From assembly GCF_000710915.1 (NCBI RefSeq), contig NZ_BAUA01000035.1:62001-126000 (forward strand): DNA of 64,000 nt, written 5' to 3'. The notes under the pieces were generated by a model. The model was not told the DNA's origin. It made no database searches and worked only from the letters and a program-made list of their open reading frames with translations. The translations under genes and the position numbers were made by a program. Positions 37,608 through 46,877 of this stretch are shown one piece after another. The stretch's first letter is position 1; each line of letters begins with the position of its first letter. Source of the DNA: Nocardia brasiliensis IFM 10847. Its GTDB lineage: Bacteria > Actinomycetota > Actinomycetes > Mycobacteriales > Mycobacteriaceae.

Positions 37608-39380
37608 ATGGCCTTCTCCGTCCAGATGCCAGCTCTTGGTGAGAGCGTCACCGAGGGAACGGTCACCCGGTGGCTGAAGCAGGAAGGAGACACGGTCGAG
37701 GTCGACGAGCCGCTGCTCGAGGTCTCCACCGACAAGGTCGACACCGAAATCCCGTCCCCCACGGCGGGCGTGCTGTCGAAGATCGTCGCCCAAGAAGATG
37801 ATGTGGTCGAGGTCGGCGGTGAGCTCGGCGTGATCAGCGAGGCCGGTGAGGCGCCCGCACCGAGCTCGGCCCCCGAACCCGAGGCCGCTGCCGCGCCCGC
37901 GCAGGAAGCGCCCGCCGAGGAAGCCGTCGCCGCCGAGCCGGAGCCCGCGCAGCAAGCCCCGGCTCAGGAAGAGGCTCCCGCGCCCGCCGCGAGCGCGTCC
38001 GCCGGTGACGGCACCCCGGTCAAGATGCCCGAGCTGGGCGAGTCGGTCACCGAAGGCACCGTCACCCGGTGGCTGAAGGCCGTCGGCGACGAGGTCGCCG
38101 TGGACGAAGCGCTGCTCGAGGTCTCCACCGACAAGGTCGACACCGAAATCCCGTCCCCGGTCGCGGGCACGCTGCTCGAGATCACCGCGCAGGAAGACGA
38201 TGTCGTCGCTGTGGGTGGACAGCTCGGTGTGATCGGCAGCGGCGCCCCCGCGGCCGCCGCGCCCAAGGCCCCGGCGCCCGAGCCGAAGCCGGAACCCAAG
38301 CCCGAGCCGAAGCCCGAGCCCAAGCCGGAACCGAAGCCCGCGGCCGCCGCCCCGGCACCCGCCCCCAAGGCGCCCGCACCTGCCCCGGCCAAGGCACCGG
38401 CCGCCACTGCGACCGAGTCGGATTCCTCCGGTAACGGCGCCACTCCGTACGTCACCCCGCTGGTGCGCAAGCTGGCCGACGAGAACGGCGTCGACCTGTC
38501 CGCGCTCACCGGCTCCGGTGTCGGCGGCCGCATCCGCAAGCAGGACGTGCTCGCAGCCGCGGAAGCCAAGAAGGCTCCGGCTCCGGCCGCGTCCGCTCCG
38601 GCCGCGAAGGCCCCGGCCGCCAAGGCCGCGCCTGCCCCGAGCGCACAGCTGGCGGCCCTGCGCGGCACCGTGCAGAAGGCGAACCGGATCCGGCAGATCA
38701 CCGCGACCAAGACCCTGGAATCGCTGCGCACCACCGCGCAGCTGACCCAGGTGCACGAGGCCGATGTCACCAAGATCGCGCAGCTGCGGGCGCAGGCCAA
38801 GGCGGCGTTCAAGGAGCGCGAGGGCGTCAACCTGACGTTCCTGCCGTTCTTCGCCAAGGCTGTCGTCGAGGCGCTCGGCGTGCACCCGAACGTCAACGCC
38901 AGCTACAACGACAGCACCAAAGAGCTCACCTACCACGCGGCCGTGCACCTCGGCATCGCCGTGGACACCGAGCAGGGCCTGCTCTCCCCGGTGATCCACA
39001 ACGCGAGCGACCTGTCGCTGGCGGGTCTGGCCCGCGCCATCGCCGATATCGCCAACCGCGCCCGCAACGGTGGCCTGAAGCCGGACGAGCTCGCCGGCGG
39101 TACCTTCACCATCACCAACATCGGCAGCCAGGGCGCGCTGTTCGACACCCCGATCCTGCTCCCGCCGCAGGCGGGCATGCTCGGCACCGGCGCGATCGTC
39201 AAGCGCCCGGTCGTGGTGAAGGACGACACGGGCAGCGAGTCCATCGGCGTCCGTTCGATGTGCTACCTGCCGCTCACCTACGACCACCGCCTGATCGACG
39301 GTGCCGACGCGGGTCGCTTCCTGACCACGATCCGGCACCGGCTCGAGGAGGCGGCGTTCGAGGCCGACCTCGGTCTGTAA
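37608..39380 (+). CDS. dlaT: Dihydrolipoamide acyltransferase (E2 of PDH/OGDH-type complex)
   Basis: 590 aa. Two lipoyl domains, each with the [14 protein letters not shown] lipoylation site (Lys near 43 and 176), separated by Ala/Pro/Glu linkers including [15 protein letters not shown] peripheral-subunit-binding domain ([24 protein letters not shown]) and the catalytic core with [15 protein letters not shown] follow. In mycobacteria this protein (Rv2215) is DlaT, E2 of pyruvate dehydrogenase and part of the peroxynitrite reductase; older annotation is SucB. Lipoate genes lipB-lipA lie 1.6 kb downstream, consistent with its need. Confidence 0.95.
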   Translation: MAFSVQMPALGESVTEGTVTRWLKQEGDTVEVDEPLLEVSTDKVDTEIPSPTAGVLSKIVAQEDDVVEVGGELGVISEAGEAPAPSSAPEPEAAAAPAQEAPAEEAVAAEPEPAQQAPAQEEAPAPAASASAGDGTPVKMPELGESVTEGTVTRWLKAVGDEVAVDEALLEVSTDKVDTEIPSPVAGTLLEITAQEDDVVAVGGQLGVIGSGAPAAAAPKAPAPEPKPEPKPEPKPEPKPEPKPAAAAPAPAPKAPAPAPAKAPAATATESDSSGNGATPYVTPLVRKLADENGVDLSALTGSGVGGRIRKQDVLAAAEAKKAPAPAASAPAAKAPAAKAAPAPSAQLAALRGTVQKANRIRQITATKTLESLRTTAQLTQVHEADVTKIAQLRAQAKAAFKEREGVNLTFLPFFAKAVVEALGVHPNVNASYNDSTKELTYHAAVHLGIAVDTEQGLLSPVIHNASDLSLAGLARAIADIANRARNGGLKPDELAGGTFTITNIGSQGALFDTPILLPPQAGMLGTGAIVKRPVVVKDDTGSESIGVRSMCYLPLTYDHRLIDGADAGRFLTTIRHRLEEAAFEADLGL

Positions 39381-39413
39381 GACGGGTCGCCACAGGAAGG
39401 TCATCGTGCGCGC

Positions 39414-40322
39414 ATGAAGGTCGTGATCGCCGGTTCGTCCGGGCTGATCGGGACAGCGCTCGTCGCGGCCCTGCGCCGCGACGGGCACGACGTCGCCCGC
39501 CTGGTACGCAGGCGGGCGGCGGGACCGGACGAGTTCACCTGGGATCCGGTCCGCGCCGAATGGGACGAACGCGCCCTGCGCGGCGCGGACGCGGTGGTGA
39601 ACCTGTGCGGCGCGAGCATCGGCCGCCGCCGCTGGAACGGCAGCTTCAAACAGGAGCTGCGCGACAGCCGGATCACCCCCACCGACGTACTCGCCGCTGC
39701 GGTCGTCGCCGCGGACGTGCCGACGCTGCTCAACGCCAGTGGCGTGCACTACTACGGTGGCGCGACCGGTGACCGGGTGGTCGACGAAACCTCTTGCGCC
39801 GGTTCCGGTTTCCTGGCCACCCTGTGCCGCGATTGGGAAGCCGCCACCGCCCCGGCCGTCGACGCCGGGGTCCGGACCATCCTGTTGCGCAGCGCCGTCG
39901 TGCTGTCCGGGCAGGGCGGCATGCTCGGCATGTTGCAGCCGCTGTATTCGCTCGGCCTCGGCGGACGGCTCGGCAACGGACGCCAGTACACGCCGTGGAT
40001 CTCGATGGCCGACGAGATCGGCGCGATCCTGTTCGCGCTCGGCAACGACACGCTGCGCGGCCCGGTCAACGTGGTCGGTCCGGCGCCGGTGACCAATGCC
40101 GAGTTCAGCCGCGCGCTCGGCCGTTCGCTGCACCGGCCGACGCCGCTGGTGGTGCCCGCGTTCGTGTTGCGCGCGCTGATCGGCGAGTTCGCGCAGGAGG
40201 CGATCCTGCACGGCCCCAGAGCAATTCCCACGGCCCTCGAGGAGGCGGGCTACGAGTTCCAGCACCCCACCGTCGGCGCCGCGCTGGCGGCCATGGTGGG
40301 TCGACCCGGAGACGATCGATGA
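39414..40322 (+). CDS. TIGR01777-family NAD-dependent epimerase/nucleoside-sugar-like protein (Rv2216-like)
   Basis: 302 aa Rossmann-fold extended SDR. MKVVIAGSSGLIGTALVAAL is the nucleotide site; VVNLCGASIGRRRWNGSFKQ, LLNASGVHYYG and PWISMADEIGAI are typical of the YfcH/SulA-like group. Substrate is not known. ATG 39414 follows CAGGAAGG. Conserved neighbour of dlaT and lipB; ends overlapping the next gene by 4 nt. Confidence 0.9.
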   Translation: MKVVIAGSSGLIGTALVAALRRDGHDVARLVRRRAAGPDEFTWDPVRAEWDERALRGADAVVNLCGASIGRRRWNGSFKQELRDSRITPTDVLAAAVVAADVPTLLNASGVHYYGGATGDRVVDETSCAGSGFLATLCRDWEAATAPAVDAGVRTILLRSAVVLSGQGGMLGMLQPLYSLGLGGRLGNGRQYTPWISMADEIGAILFALGNDTLRGPVNVVGPAPVTNAEFSRALGRSLHRPTPLVVPAFVLRALIGEFAQEAILHGPRAIPTALEEAGYEFQHPTVGAALAAMVGRPGDDR

Positions 40323-40855
40323 CCGACCAGCTCGACACCCGCCCCGCCGCCCTCATCCGAGACGCGCGAACTGCGGATCTGCCCGCCATCCTGGCGATCC
40401 ACAACGCGAATATCGCCACCTCCACGGCGATCTGGGATCTGGAGCAGGTCGGCATCGAGGAGCGCGAGGCCTGGTTCGCCGACCGCACCGCGGCGGGTCT
40501 GCCGGTGCTGGTCGCCGAGATCGACGGCGAAGTCGCGGGATACGCGAGCTACGGTCCGTGGCGCCCGAAGGCGGGTTACCGCTTCACCGTGGAGAATTCG
40601 GTCTACGTCGACGACCGGTTCCAGCGCCGCGGCATCGCCACCGCGCTGCTCACCGAATTGATCGAGCGGGCCCGCCGGACCGGCTCGGTGCACGCGATCA
40701 TCGCCGGCATCGAATCCGGCAACACCGGCTCCATCCAATTGCACGAGCGCTTCGGTTTCCGCACGGTCGGCGAGTTCCCGGAGGTCGGCCACAAGTTCGG
40801 TCGCTGGATGGACCTGACCCTCATGCAGCTGACGCTGCCCGTGCACGCGCGCTGA
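40319..40855 (+). CDS. GNAT acetyltransferase, phosphinothricin/methionine-sulfoximine type
   Basis: 178 aa. IRDARTADLPAILAIHNANI, VENSVYVDDRFQRRGIATALL (acetyl-CoA loop) and AGIESGNTGSIQLHERFGF are the signatures of the Pat/MddA group, which acetylates phosphinothricin, Met sulfoximine or related amines. The actual substrate is not shown. ATGA overlap with the epimerase-like gene indicates coupling. Palindrome R5 follows 4 bp after the stop. Confidence 0.9.
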   Translation: MTDQLDTRPAALIRDARTADLPAILAIHNANIATSTAIWDLEQVGIEEREAWFADRTAAGLPVLVAEIDGEVAGYASYGPWRPKAGYRFTVENSVYVDDRFQRRGIATALLTELIERARRTGSVHAIIAGIESGNTGSIQLHERFGFRTVGEFPEVGHKFGRWMDLTLMQLTLPVHAR

Positions 40856-40859
40856 CCAA

Positions 40860-40920
40860 GATCAGGGGGAACTGACGGCGTCGCCCACTCGGCCGATGCC
40901 GCCACCAGTTCCCCCTCGTG
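40860..40920 (+). repeat. 61-bp intergenic palindrome family, copy R5
   Basis: GATCAGGGGGAACTGACGGC, loop CACTCGGCCGATGCC, right arm GCCACCAGTTCCCCCT; the last four bases are CGTG instead of GATC. Between the GNAT gene and lipB. Confidence 0.82.
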
Positions 40921-40954
40921 TGGCGAGGCGCGCGTTCCGGCGTACCGTCGGGGT

Positions 40955-41653
40955 GTGAACGACACGCACACCACGTGGTCCGCTCGATTCGATACGACCC
41001 CGATCGTGGTCGAGGATCTCGGACTCATCGACTACCACGACGCCTGGGAGTTGCAACGCAAACTCGCGGCAGAGCGGGCCGAGGGCCTCGGAGCCGATCA
41101 CCTGCTGCTGCTCGAGCACCCCTCCGTCTACACCGCCGGCCGCCGGACCGAGGCCGAGGATCTGCCGATCGACGGCAGCCCGGTGGTCGAGGTGGATCGC
41201 GGCGGCAAGATCACCTGGCACGGTCCGGGGCAGCTGGTCGGCTATCCGATCGTGCGGCTCGCCGAACCGGTCGATGTCGTCCACTACGTGCGCCGTCTCG
41301 AGGAGGCGCTCATCACCGTCTGCACCGGCATGGGACTCACCTGCGGCCGGGTCGAAGGACGGTCCGGGGTGTGGCTGCCCGCCACCGACGTGCTCGCCGA
41401 ACGCAAGATCGCCGCGATCGGGGTGCGGGTGCAGCGGGGCGTCGCCCTGCACGGCATCTCGCTGAACTGCAACTCCGCCATGGACGGCTTCCAGGCGATC
41501 GTCGCCTGCGGCATCCGCGACGCCGGCGTCACCACGCTCAGCCGCGAACTCGCCCGCGAAGTCACGGTCGCCGAGGTCAAACCGCTCGTCGCCGACGCCA
41601 TCACCAGGGCGTTGAACGGCGAACTCCCGGTCACCGCGCACGACATCCGCTGA
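40955..41653 (+). CDS. lipB: Octanoyl-[acyl carrier protein]-protein N-octanoyltransferase
   Basis: 232 aa; transfers octanoate from ACP to lipoyl domains, making the substrate for Lip[61 protein letters not shown] (catalytic Lys) and [15 protein letters not shown] (catalytic Cys) are all present. Start GTG 40955. lipA follows by 75 bp. Confidence 0.96.
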   Translation: MNDTHTTWSARFDTTPIVVEDLGLIDYHDAWELQRKLAAERAEGLGADHLLLLEHPSVYTAGRRTEAEDLPIDGSPVVEVDRGGKITWHGPGQLVGYPIVRLAEPVDVVHYVRRLEEALITVCTGMGLTCGRVEGRSGVWLPATDVLAERKIAAIGVRVQRGVALHGISLNCNSAMDGFQAIVACGIRDAGVTTLSRELAREVTVAEVKPLVADAITRALNGELPVTAHDIR

Positions 41654-41728
41654 GCGCCGGTTATCGCACGCGTCACACCCACCGGAGGGGTCGCGAGCGG
41701 TCGACCCGGTAGGCGTAGTGTCGATCAA

Positions 41729-42745
41729 GTGACCTCAGCTTCAGCACCGGCAGGACGCAAACTGCTACGCATCGAGGCGCGCAACGCGGAGACCCCGATC
41801 GAGCGCAAGCCTCAGTGGATTCGGACCAAGGCGAAGATGGGCCCGGAGTATTCCGAGCTCAAGGGTCTGGTCAAACGCGAAGGCCTGCACACGGTCTGTG
41901 AGGAAGCGGGCTGTCCCAACATCTTCGAATGCTGGGAAGACCGCGAGGCCACCTTCCTGATCGGCGGCGAGCAGTGCACCCGGCGCTGTGACTTCTGCCA
42001 GATCGACACCGGCAAACCCGCCGCACTCGATCGCGACGAGCCGCGCCGGGTCGCCGAGAGCGTGCAGGCGATGGGCCTGCGCTACTCGACCATCACCGGT
42101 GTCGCGCGCGACGACCTCGCCGACGGTGGCGCCTGGCTCTACGCCGAAACCGTGCGGGCCATCAAGGCGTTGAACCCGAACACCGGTGTCGAACTGCTCA
42201 TTCCCGACTTCAACGCCGTGCCCGAGCAGTTGGACGAGGTGTTCGCCTCGCGCCCCGAGGTGCTCGCGCACAACCTGGAAACGGTGCCGCGCATCTTCAA
42301 GCGCATCCGTCCCGCCTTCCGCTACGAGCGGTCGCTCTCGGTGCTCACCGCCGCGCGCGAGGCCGGTCTGGTCACCAAGTCCAACCTGATCCTCGGTATG
42401 GGCGAGACCCCGGACGAGGTCACCCAGGCCATGCGCGACCTGCACGAGGCAGGCTGCGACATCCTCACCATCACCCAGTACCTGCGCCCCTCGCCGCGGC
42501 ACCACCCCGTCGACCGCTGGGTCAAGCCGCAAGAATTCGTCGACCATTCCAAGATGGCCGAGGAGATCGGTTTCGCGGGCGTGATGGCCGGACCGCTCGT
42601 CCGCTCCTCCTACCGCGCGGGCCGGCTCTACGCGCAGGCAATGGCACACCACGGCCGCGAGATCGCCCCCACCATGGCGCATCTCGCCCAGGAAGGTTCC
42701 GCGTCGCAGGAAGCGTCGTCCGTCCTGGCGCGCTTCGGCAGCTGA
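41729..42745 (+). CDS. lipA: Lipoyl synthase (radical SAM)
   Basis: 338 aa. Inserts sulfur at C6 and C8 of protein-bound octanoate. The auxiliary [4Fe-4S] cluster Cys set is [20 protein letters not shown], the radical-SAM CxxxCxxC is TRRCDFCQI, and the C-terminal RSSYRAGRL is the auxiliary Ser ligand region. It shares the operon with lipB. A perfect 22-bp terminator stem begins 3 bp after the stop. Confidence 0.97.
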   Translation: MTSASAPAGRKLLRIEARNAETPIERKPQWIRTKAKMGPEYSELKGLVKREGLHTVCEEAGCPNIFECWEDREATFLIGGEQCTRRCDFCQIDTGKPAALDRDEPRRVAESVQAMGLRYSTITGVARDDLADGGAWLYAETVRAIKALNPNTGVELLIPDFNAVPEQLDEVFASRPEVLAHNLETVPRIFKRIRPAFRYERSLSVLTAAREAGLVTKSNLILGMGETPDEVTQAMRDLHEAGCDILTITQYLRPSPRHHPVDRWVKPQEFVDHSKMAEEIGFAGVMAGPLVRSSYRAGRLYAQAMAHHGREIAPTMAHLAQEGSASQEASSVLARFGS

Positions 42746-42748
42746 TTT

Positions 42749-42797
42749 CATAGCGACGGGCCCGCACCTGTCCGACAGGTGCGGGCCCGTCGCTATG
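42749..42797 (+). terminator. lipA terminator, 22-bp perfect stem
   Basis: CATAGCGACGGGCCCGCACC(TG) pairs with its complement at 42776-42797, loop TCCGA. There is no U-tract, as usual in high-GC actinobacteria. Confidence 0.9.
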
Positions 42798-43023
42798 CGC
42801 GGCGTCGCCCTCTGCCCCACGCATGGGCGCACCGCGACCTCCATCACTGTGCAACTGCCGGGACTTCGCGAGCGTTGCGGTGGTGCGAGCACAACCGGCA
42901 GACGCACCTACGCACCTACCAGGGTCGCGAGACATCACCTCAGTTTCTGAAGCCGCACCTTCCTGCACTCTGCAAACCTCTCAGCACGCCAGACCGGGCA
43001 CGAAGCCGCAGAACCGGCGCGAA

Positions 43024-44202
43024 TCAGCGCACGCGCAGGGCAGTCAGGCGCCACTGGCCGCGGGTTCGAACGATGCGGGCGGCCAGGGCGAAATGCCTCG
43101 AGCCTCGGTCGTATCCCGCGCAGACCTCAGCGGTATTCGCGTCGACCATGTGCACGGTCACCCGGCGCGGCACCGCGACACCCAGACCGCTGCCCGGAAC
43201 CACATCGGTGTTCACCATCGTGCGCAGTGCGGCGACGATGCGTGCGTCGGCCACCGGCGTCATATGCGTGACCAGGCGCCGATGGTCCAGGACTTCCAAG
43301 ACCAATCGAACCGCCCAGTGCGCAAACTCCTTGGCGGACAACACCGCCTCAGGGTCCGGCTCCGCCCCACACCCCGCCCGCGACCGAGAGCGGGACCGCA
43401 TCGCCCCCGCTCCACCCTGCGCCCGCCCCACCGAGAGGTGCCCATGCACCCGCCCACTCGCACCGCGCTTCTGCACAAACTCCTTGGCGGGCAACAGTGA
43501 CACGGGATCCGCTTCCGCTCCACACCCCACCCGCCACTGGGACCGCATCGCCCCGACCCCACTCTGCGCCCGCCCAGTTGAACTGCGCCCCAACATCTGC
43601 CTACCCGCGCCGCTCACCCGCTCGTCCGCGCCGGACTCATCCGACTGCCCGCCCGGCCGACGCTCCTCCCGTCCATCCGCACCGCACTCCTGCGCAAACT
43701 CCTTAACGGACAACAAGGATTCCGGATCCGCTTCCGCCCCACACCCCACCCGCCCATCCACACCGCACTCCCGCGCAAACTCTCCGGCGGACAACAAGGA
43801 TTCGGGATCTGCTTCCGCCCCACACCCCACCCGCGACTGGGACCGCAGCACACCTGGCACACCCTGTGCCCGGCCAGTTCGCCGACACCCGAACGTCTGC
43901 TTATCCGCGCCGGACTCATCCACCGGCCCATCCGACCGACGCTTCACCGGCCTATCCGCGCCACAGTCCTGCGCATACGACCGGCGCCCCTCCGACCGGT
44001 CCCGCCCATTCGCCCCGCACTCCGAAGCGCGCCCCGACGGACGACCTGGCGTACACACATCCGGTCGGTCTTCCTGCACCTGTCCGTTCGATCGGCGTTC
44101 CTGCGGCGCCGCGGTCGTCTGCAACGCCCGATCCGATTCGACCACCCCTACCCCCTCGCTGCTTCCCCACTCTTCGGAGCTCCGATTTTGCCCCGCTCGC
44201 AC
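43024..44202 (-). CDS. Rv3235-family protein with duplicated repeat-rich N-terminus
   Basis: 392 aa. Residues about 290-392 match the Rv3235/DUF6459 pattern: RLVLEVLDHRRLVTHMTPVADARIV and AEVCAGYDRGSRHFALAARI followed by GQWRLTALRV. The N-terminal part is low-complexity and contains four copies of CGAEADPESLLSAKEFA-like repeats (positions about 43315, 43469, 43688 and 43768 on the plus strand). The copy nearest the domain is also the natural domain start, so the array looks like tandem expansion of that start. Usual family length is about half. No catalytic motif; function unknown. The real start may be downstream of 44202. Confidence 0.72.
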   Translation of the reverse strand: MRAGQNRSSEEWGSSEGVGVVESDRALQTTAAPQERRSNGQVQEDRPDVCTPGRPSGRASECGANGRDRSEGRRSYAQDCGADRPVKRRSDGPVDESGADKQTFGCRRTGRAQGVPGVLRSQSRVGCGAEADPESLLSAGEFARECGVDGRVGCGAEADPESLLSVKEFAQECGADGREERRPGGQSDESGADERVSGAGRQMLGRSSTGRAQSGVGAMRSQWRVGCGAEADPVSLLPAKEFVQKRGASGRVHGHLSVGRAQGGAGAMRSRSRSRAGCGAEPDPEAVLSAKEFAHWAVRLVLEVLDHRRLVTHMTPVADARIVAALRTMVNTDVVPGSGLGVAVPRRVTVHMVDANTAEVCAGYDRGSRHFALAARIVRTRGQWRLTALRVR

Positions 44203-44571
44203 CGGATCTCACGAGTACTCCACTACCCGACCCGCCACCCCACAGAGGTTTCGCACGCCTCACAGGGCGTACAACCGCTGTGAAGGGTGCAAAAGCTCTG
44301 TGAGTGGCCAGCTGAATCCGACCGCGAAGGCGGCAAACCGGTCGTGGGCGCGTTCGTGGCAACAGCGACGTCCACTTACGCATGCCGCCGGTTTGCTGCC
44401 GCTCGTGCCCCGGTAGTTCTACGGCGCCCTCGCCCCGCGTACGTTTCGAGCCGCACGGCCGGCAACCTCGCAGCCGTGGTCGATGTGCTCGATGGGTTCC
44501 CTATCAACCAGATCACATCCGCCAACAGTTCAGAGTTTTGTGAATACATCAGAATCTGTACTATCCATAAC
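44203..44571. other. Intergenic region upstream of the CmtR-like gene
   Basis: 369 bp. Repeated CTGTGA-G words at 44270-44305 and the predicted promoter/operator (44538-44572) are all that is evident. The long frame through here is a spurious 5' extension of the ArsR-family gene. Confidence 0.5.
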
Positions 44572-44572
44572 G
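44538..44572 (+). promoter_or_regulatory. Predicted promoter and operator of the CmtR-like gene
   Basis: TTGTGA (44538-44543) and TACTAT (44559-44564) form -35/-10 hexamers with a 15-nt spacer. The dyad TACATCAGAATCTGTA (44545-44560) fills the spacer. The GTG at 44572 lies 7 nt after the -10, so the mRNA is probably leaderless. Confidence 0.55.
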
Positions 44573-44901
44573 TGGAGACTTTGCAGCACAGCGACGCGCT
44601 GGCCCGGTTCGGGCACGCGTTGTCCGATCCGACGCGGACTCGAATTCTGTTGAGTTTGCGAGCCGGTGCGAGCTATCCGTCCGAGCTCGCCGCGCAGATC
44701 GGCGTATCACGACAGACACTGTCCAATCACCTTGCCTGCCTTAGAGGTTGCGGCCTGGTGGTCGCGATTCCGGAGGGCCGCCGCAGCCGCTACGAACTCG
44801 CTGACGCGCGCATCGGCCACGCCCTCGGCGACCTCCTCGGCCTCGTCCTGGCCGTCGACCCGGCCTGCTGCCCCGCCGCGGGCGACGAAGGATGCTGCTG
44901 A
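44572..44901 (+). CDS. ArsR/SmtB-family metal sensor, CmtR-like
   Basis: 109 aa from GTG 44572. HALSDPTRTRILLSLRAGAS, VSRQTLSNHLACLRGCGLVV and a C-terminal PACCPAAGDEGCC. Cys56 and Cys60 in the recognition helix correspond to Cys57/Cys61 of Mtb CmtR, which binds Cd(II)/Pb(II) with a third Cys near 102; several Cys are available here in the tail. It should derepress the downstream transporter when metal binds. Stop overlaps that gene (TGATG). The longer 44287 frame is rejected. Confidence 0.88.
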   Translation: METLQHSDALARFGHALSDPTRTRILLSLRAGASYPSELAAQIGVSRQTLSNHLACLRGCGLVVAIPEGRRSRYELADARIGHALGDLLGLVLAVDPACCPAAGDEGCC

Positions 44902-45578
44902 TGTCCGCACCGCTGGGTATGCCCACCGCGCGACCAGCACCCGCCAGACGCGCCCTACTCTCCCGACGCATCCGATGGTTCGTCGCCGCGACGATCACCT
45001 ACAACGTGATCGAAGCGATCGTCGCGCTGGGTGAGGGGGCTCGGGTTTCGTCGACGGCTTTGATCGGGTTCGGGTTGGATTCGGTGATCGAGGTGTCTTC
45101 GGCGGCGGCGGTCGCGTGGCAGTTCGCGGGACGGGATCCGCAAGCGCGGGAGAAGGTGGCGCTGCGCATCATCGCGTTCTCCTTCTTCGCGCTGGCCGCC
45201 TACGTCACCGTCGATGCGATCCGCGCACTGCTCGGTGTCGGCGAAGCACAACACTCCCCGATCGGCATCGGGTTGGCCGCGGCCAGTCTGCTGGTCATGC
45301 CGGTGCTGTCCTGGCTGCAGCGGCGCGCCGGCCGCGAACTCGGATCCGCCTCCGCCGTAGCCGATTCCAAACAAACCCTGCTCTGCACCTACCTGTCGGC
45401 CGTCCTCCTCATCGGCCTCCTTTGCAACGCCCTCGTCGGCTGGTCCTGGGCCGACCCCCTCGCCGCCCTCGCCATCGCCGCCATCGCCATCCGCGAAGGC
45501 CGCAACGCCTGGCGCGGCCAAACCTGCTGCCCCACCCCGTCCCGCCCCACCGAAACCACCTGCTGCACCGACCACTGA
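44901..45578 (+). CDS. CDF-type cation efflux protein
   Basis: 225 aa with about six hydrophobic helices. VIEAIVALGEGARVSS, IGFGLDSVIEVSSAAAVAWQ with the metal-binding Asp/Ser/Glu pattern, and WADPLAALAIAAIAIREG match cation diffusion facilitators lacking the cytoplasmic C-domain. Cys-rich end TCCPTPSRPTETTCC may bind metal. One-base overlap with the CmtR-like gene makes this a two-gene heavy-metal operon. ATG 44892 is possible. Confidence 0.86.
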   Translation: MSAPLGMPTARPAPARRALLSRRIRWFVAATITYNVIEAIVALGEGARVSSTALIGFGLDSVIEVSSAAAVAWQFAGRDPQAREKVALRIIAFSFFALAAYVTVDAIRALLGVGEAQHSPIGIGLAAASLLVMPVLSWLQRRAGRELGSASAVADSKQTLLCTYLSAVLLIGLLCNALVGWSWADPLAALAIAAIAIREGRNAWRGQTCCPTPSRPTETTCCTDH

Positions 45579-45708
45579 CCGCCGGCCCTCCCCGAGGTTT
45601 GCCGCCGGACAACCGCACCCGGCCCGCAGCCTGTTGCGAACCGGTGACGATCCGTGGCGCGCGGCAAAGCACTTGCCGCACCGCGGGTGGGATGCGCAAG
45701 ATGACCGA

Positions 45709-46230
45709 GTGCTGATCTCCGATGGTGTTGTCGCACTTCGCCCGATCACGATGGCCGATGCCGAGGCGCATCTGGCCGGCGAGGACGACGAGCTGGCACG
45801 GTGGCTGAACGGCGGCCGCGGGACTTTGGAAACCGTAGCGCGCCATATCGGCCGGTGCGTCAAGCAGTGGGAGGAGCACGGCGCGAACCGAACCTTCGCC
45901 GTGCTGGATGTCGCGAGCGGAGCACTCGCCGGTACGGTGGACGTGCACACCAGGGAGCCGTATCTCGCTCTGCGCCAAGCAAATCTGGCCTACGGGATCT
46001 ATCCGCAGTGGCGCAAGCGCGGCATTGCCACCCGCGCGGTCGAGCTGGTGTGCCGGTACCTACAGACCGCCGACCTCGCCACTTACGCTGTGATCCGGGT
46101 CGACCCGGAGAACCACGCGTCCGCGGCGGTCGCCCTACGCGCCGGGTTCGTCTACAGCCACCACACCGCCGCGAGTGCGGACGAGGGGCCGATCGACTGT
46201 TATCTGCGGCCGGTCACACCCCAGCGCTGA
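45709..46230 (+). CDS. GNAT-family N-acetyltransferase
   Basis: 173 aa. VVALRPITMADAEAHLAGED, LAYGIYPQWRKRGIATRAVE (acetyl-CoA loop) and DPENHASAAVALRAGF follow the RimJ/RimL-like layout. GTG 45709 gives the family start; a longer frame from 45634 lacks similarity. Substrate unknown. Confidence 0.86.
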   Translation: MLISDGVVALRPITMADAEAHLAGEDDELARWLNGGRGTLETVARHIGRCVKQWEEHGANRTFAVLDVASGALAGTVDVHTREPYLALRQANLAYGIYPQWRKRGIATRAVELVCRYLQTADLATYAVIRVDPENHASAAVALRAGFVYSHHTAASADEGPIDCYLRPVTPQR

Positions 46231-46420
46231 AGCTCAGCTCGCACGACAAAGGCTTCCACCTCGAGGTGGAACTCCGGACGAGACTTGGTCCGCCCAGCCG
46301 ACCGAACTCTTCCAGCTGAGCTGGAACCCCAGGCATCCTCGACCGACGCGTCCACGGCCGAACCCGTGGACCGCACGTCTTCACCCGCGGGATCGATGTG
46401 CAACGACCGGAGGAGTTTTC

Positions 46421-46867
46421 ATGCGAGTTCGACTGGCGCGGAGCGTAATCGCTTTCGGTGCAGCCACTTTGACTGTCGCCGGGACCGCAGGCATTGCGGC
46501 GGCCGACACCATCGGCTTCAACACCGCCGACCGCAGCGTCATCTGCCTGATGGGCGACACCGAGGTGAAGTGCGCGGTCGCGCCGACGGCGGCGAACATC
46601 ACCCTGCCCGGCCCGAAACCCTGTGGGGATTCCTCGATTCCGGTGTTCACCATCGGCCTGTCCGGTCGGGCGTCCGCCCAGTATTCCTGTGCCAGTTTCG
46701 GATATCCCGGCAATGAGCGGGTCGTCCGGCCGGGTGAGCGCGTGACGCACGGGAATTTCCTGTGTGTCGCCTACGCCGATCGGGACGGCACCGCGGGATT
46801 CCAGTGCGCCAATCACGATCACAACTTCTGGGTTTCCCGCAACGACTACCACATGAGCGGCTACTGA
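46421..46867 (+). CDS. Small secreted protein, unknown function
   Basis: 148 aa. GGAGGAG at 46409-46414 fixes ATG 46421. Signal peptide MRVRLARSVIAFGAATLTVA to AAA-DT. The mature part has six Cys, likely disulfides (VICLMGDTEVKCAV, KPCGD, YSCASFG, FLCVAYA, FQCANHDHNFW). Similar small exported proteins are common in Nocardia; no domain was recognised. It converges on the MFS gene with a 10-bp gap. Confidence 0.85.
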   Translation: MRVRLARSVIAFGAATLTVAGTAGIAAADTIGFNTADRSVICLMGDTEVKCAVAPTAANITLPGPKPCGDSSIPVFTIGLSGRASAQYSCASFGYPGNERVVRPGERVTHGNFLCVAYADRDGTAGFQCANHDHNFWVSRNDYHMSGY

Positions 46868-46877
46868 CACCGGAAAC

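Noticed and set aside
37599..40265. Minus-strand 888-aa frame
   Set aside because: Antisense of dlaT and the epimerase-like gene; Arg/Gly-rich.
42779..44416. Plus-strand 545-aa frame
   Set aside because: Antisense of the repeat-rich Rv3235-family gene; Pro/Ser/Thr-rich without domain.
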